A stretch of 64,000 bases of DNA from Pelagibius litoralis (GTDB taxonomy: Bacteria > Pseudomonadota > Alphaproteobacteria > Kiloniellales > DSM-21159): the NCBI GenBank assembly GCA_029287455.1, contig JARFRB010000033.1:1-64000 (forward strand), read 5' to 3'. Shown piece by piece: positions 61,696-64,000 of the stretch; the stretch's first letter is position 1, and each line of letters begins with the position of its first letter. The notes below the pieces were generated by a model. It did no database searches, was not told where the DNA came from, and worked only from the letters and a program-made list of their open reading frames with translations. Both the position numbers and the translations under genes were made by a program.

Positions 61696-64000
61696 ATGGC
61701 AGAGTTCCCGGAGAAAGCGCAAGTCGTCATCGTTGGCTTGGGGGGGATCGTGGGCGCCTCGGTTGCCCACCATCTCATCGAACGGGGCTGGAGTGACATC
61801 GTCGGTATCGATAAATCCGCGATCCCGACGGACATCGGCTCCACGTCTCACGCTTCGGACTTCTGCTATGGGACCAGCCACGACTTCCTGACCTGTTGGA
61901 CCACACGCTATTCCATCGACTTCTATGAGAAGATGGGCCACTACGCCAAGGTGGGCGGTCTCGAAGTGGCCCGGGTCGGCGACGACGCCCGCATGGACGA
62001 AATCAAGCGCAAGGTCGCCTCTGGCAAGGCCTTCGGCACCGGCGCGCATCTCGTCACCCCCGCCGAGATCAAGGAGAAGTTCCCGCTGATCGAGGAAGAC
62101 ATGGTCCAAGGCGGCATGTGGGACCCCAATGCCGGGCTCGTGGTGCCCCGCTCCCAGGTGGTCTCCGGCATCCTGGTCGAGAACGCTGAGAAGACGGGCA
62201 AGCTGAAATCCTTTGCCAACACGCCCGCCACCGGCTTCGTCATAGAGAACGGGCGGATCAAGGGTGTTGAAACCCAGCGCGGCACGATCATGGCCGACCG
62301 TGTGGTGATCTGCGCCGGGCTTTGGGGGCGGCTGATCGCGGGCATGGCCGGCGAGGATCTGCCGGTCATGCCGGTGGATCATCCCCTGCTCTGGTTCGGC
62401 CCCTACGAGGAGTTCGCGGGCACGGGTAAGGATATCGGCTACCCGCTGCTGCGCGATCAGGGCAACTCGGCCTACATGCGCGACACCGGCGACCCCAAAA
62501 CCACCGAAGGCGGCATGATCGAGTGGGGCTACTACGAAGAAACGGAGCCGCGCCTGTGCCACCCGCGCGACCTCCTGGAAAAGACCGAAGCCCGCCTCTC
62601 GCCCTCGCAGCGCGACCTGGACATCGAGCAGGTCATGGAGCCCCTGGAGCGCGCGATGGAACTGACCCCGATCCTCGCGGAGCTCGGCTACGACGAAAAG
62701 CGCTCCTTTAACGGCCTGCTGCAGGTGACCACCGACGGCGGCCCCTCGATCGGCGAAAGCCAGAAGGTGCGCGGCCTGTGGTACGCGGTGGCGATCTGGG
62801 TCAAGGATGGCCCTGGCATGGGCAAGCTGCTTGCCGATTGGATGACCGATGGGCGCACCGAGATCGATCACCACGCCATCGACTACGCGCGCTTCTATCC
62901 CTTCCAGACCGACGAAGCCTTCATCCATGCCCGTTGCACCGAAACAGCGATGAAGATCTACAATCCGGCAGTCCACCCGCGCGAACCCTTCGCCGGCGGC
63001 CGGGACATCCGCCGCAGCCCCTTCTATGAGCGCGAGAAGGAGCTTGGTGGCTATTTCATGGAGCTTGGCGGGTGGGAGCGCGCCCACGGCTACGCCAGCA
63101 ACGAGCACCTGCTGGCGAAATACGGCAACCAAGTGCCACAGCGCGAAAACGAGTGGGACTCCCGCCATTTCTGGCGTGTCTCCAACGCCGAGCACCTGGA
63201 GATGAGCGCCAACGTCGGCATGATCAATCTTTCGCACTTCGCGATCTACGACGTGACCGGACCGGACCACGTCAAGTTCATGGAATATCTCTGCGTCGCG
63301 AAGGTCGGCGGGGATAACCAGGTCGGCAAGGGCATCTATACCCACTTCCTCGACGAGCAGGGCATGGTCAAGGCGGATTTCACGGTCTTTCGCCTGGCCG
63401 ACCGCTTCCGCTTCGTCGACGGGGCGGACGCGGGCAACCGGGACTTCGTGTACATGAAGCACATGGCCGAGGATCTGGGCTATGACGTGGAGATCACCGA
63501 CGTCTCGACCGAGTTCACCACAATCGGCCTCTGGGGACCGAACGCCAGGGCAACGCTGCAGAAGCTTGTGGAGGATCCCGACAGCCTCACCCACGAGAGC
63601 TTCCCCTTCGCCTCCATCAAGCCCATCGCCATCGCGGGCAAGGATGTGGCGGCTTTCCGCATTTCCTACGTCGGTGAACAGGGCTGGGAATTGCACATGA
63701 AGTACGAGGATGGTCTGGCGGTGTGGGATGCCATCCGCGCGCTGGGCGTCATGCCCTTTGGCGTGGAGACCTATGCCAACTCCCGCAGGATGGAAAAGAG
63801 CCTGCGCCTGCAGAACGCGGACCTGTTGACCGAGTACAATCTCTTGGAAGCCGATCTTGCGCGCCCCAAGGTCAAGGAGGCGGATTTCGTCGGCAAGGCC
63901 GCCTATCTCGCGCAGCGTGCCCGGGATCACCAACCGGCGACGCTCTGCACCTTGGTGATATCGGAAAACCGGGATTCCCAAGGCGTGGACCGCTACCCGG
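61696..64000 (+). CDS. Dimethylglycine/sarcosine dehydrogenase-like flavoprotein (3' partial)
   Basis: At least 768 residues; it runs off the window. The FAD-binding start is VVIVGLGGIVGASVAHHLIERGW, then SDFCYGTSHDFLTCWTT. A DAO-type core ends around NGLLQVTTDGGPSIGES and KDGPGMGKLLADWM. The rest is the FAO_M and GcvT-like folate-binding domain (SNAEHLEMSANVGMINLSHFAIYDVTGPD, GLWGPNARATLQKL, ISYVGEQGWELHM). Family members oxidatively demethylate dimethylglycine or sarcosine, passing the one-carbon unit to tetrahydrofolate. ATG 61696 follows GGAGAG. A very long open frame antisense to it is a shadow. With the divergent MttB-like gene it suggests stepwise demethylation of betaine or a similar compound. 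Confidence 0.9.
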   Translation, partial: MAEFPEKAQVVIVGLGGIVGASVAHHLIERGWSDIVGIDKSAIPTDIGSTSHASDFCYGTSHDFLTCWTTRYSIDFYEKMGHYAKVGGLEVARVGDDARMDEIKRKVASGKAFGTGAHLVTPAEIKEKFPLIEEDMVQGGMWDPNAGLVVPRSQVVSGILVENAEKTGKLKSFANTPATGFVIENGRIKGVETQRGTIMADRVVICAGLWGRLIAGMAGEDLPVMPVDHPLLWFGPYEEFAGTGKDIGYPLLRDQGNSAYMRDTGDPKTTEGGMIEWGYYEETEPRLCHPRDLLEKTEARLSPSQRDLDIEQVMEPLERAMELTPILAELGYDEKRSFNGLLQVTTDGGPSIGESQKVRGLWYAVAIWVKDGPGMGKLLADWMTDGRTEIDHHAIDYARFYPFQTDEAFIHARCTETAMKIYNPAVHPREPFAGGRDIRRSPFYEREKELGGYFMELGGWERAHGYASNEHLLAKYGNQVPQRENEWDSRHFWRVSNAEHLEMSANVGMINLSHFAIYDVTGPDHVKFMEYLCVAKVGGDNQVGKGIYTHFLDEQGMVKADFTVFRLADRFRFVDGADAGNRDFVYMKHMAEDLGYDVEITDVSTEFTTIGLWGPNARATLQKLVEDPDSLTHESFPFASIKPIAIAGKDVAAFRISYVGEQGWELHMKYEDGLAVWDAIRALGVMPFGVETYANSRRMEKSLRLQNADLLTEYNLLEADLARPKVKEADFVGKAAYLAQRARDHQPATLCTLVISENRDSQGVDRYP

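Noticed and set aside
61501-63981. 826-residue open frame on the minus strand
   Set aside because: It is antisense to a clear flavoprotein with recognisable FAD and GcvT motifs on the plus strand; high GC with G/C-rich third positions keeps the opposite frame open. Its translation shows no domain.

Overview
The window looks like one end of a draft-assembly contig from a high-GC alphaproteobacterium, probably Rhodospirillales-like. Supporting this are a homospermidine synthase, a rhizobial-type GlpSTPQUV glycerol ABC transporter, a tripartite tricarboxylate (TTT) transporter, non-pyrrolysine MttB paired with a dimethylglycine-dehydrogenase-like protein, and osmoregulated periplasmic glucan (OPG) genes. 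I cannot name the genus. Bases 1-30 are not genomic: they match the Illumina Nextera read-1 transposase adapter. The first gene is therefore cut, and its last six apparent residues come from the adapter. The last gene runs off the right edge.

Layout. 31-6452: an ArsR-type regulator with a methyltransferase (truncated), an HpaI-type aldolase, an unusual AAA-ATPase/ankyrin membrane protein coupled to a small lipoprotein, a DJ-1/PfpI protein, and two divergent L,D-transpeptidases close to an alanine-zipper lipoprotein that ends in Arg-Lys. 6678-16115: phosphoglycerate mutase, aspartate dehydrogenase, TctCBA plus a gamma-glutamyltransferase, and a sensor histidine kinase split by an apparent frameshift. 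16345-26680: a complete glycerol module, with glpR, glpD, binding protein, two ATPases, two permeases and a small membrane protein on the minus strand, and glpK divergent. 26702-31366: a Na/Pi cotransporter-like protein, an MBL-fold hydrolase and OpgH.

31850-50013: a Wzx/Wzy-type exopolysaccharide locus. It has an aspartate-less LuxR-type regulator behind a good sigma-54 promoter match, a priming glycosyltransferase, a polymerase, a Wzc-like co-polymerase/kinase, four soluble glycosyltransferases, a flippase, a GT-C-like membrane protein, a PQQ-type sugar dehydrogenase fused to cytochrome c, and an exported beta-helix protein. No Wza-type export channel is present in the window. 50346-59554: homospermidine synthase, an exported pentapeptide-repeat protein, an uncharacterised protein, an MreB without MreC/D, a GST, a large MscS channel, and OpgD/G facing the channel. 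59790-64000: an MttB-family methyltransferase divergent from a sarcosine/dimethylglycine-dehydrogenase-like flavoprotein, which suggests methylated-amine or betaine catabolism.

Several modules concern the envelope and osmotic stress: OPG synthesis, mechanosensitive channel, peptidoglycan cross-linking and lipoprotein tethering, exopolysaccharide, and methylamine turnover. No rRNA, tRNA, CRISPR array, intact insertion sequence or prophage was recognised. The points most worth a second look are the AAA-ankyrin/lipoprotein pair, the Ldt-lipoprotein neighbourhood, the glycerol transporter ATPases with unusual catalytic residues, the sigma-54/aspartate-less regulator at the exopolysaccharide locus, and the AT-rich 5' end of the sugar dehydrogenase gene.
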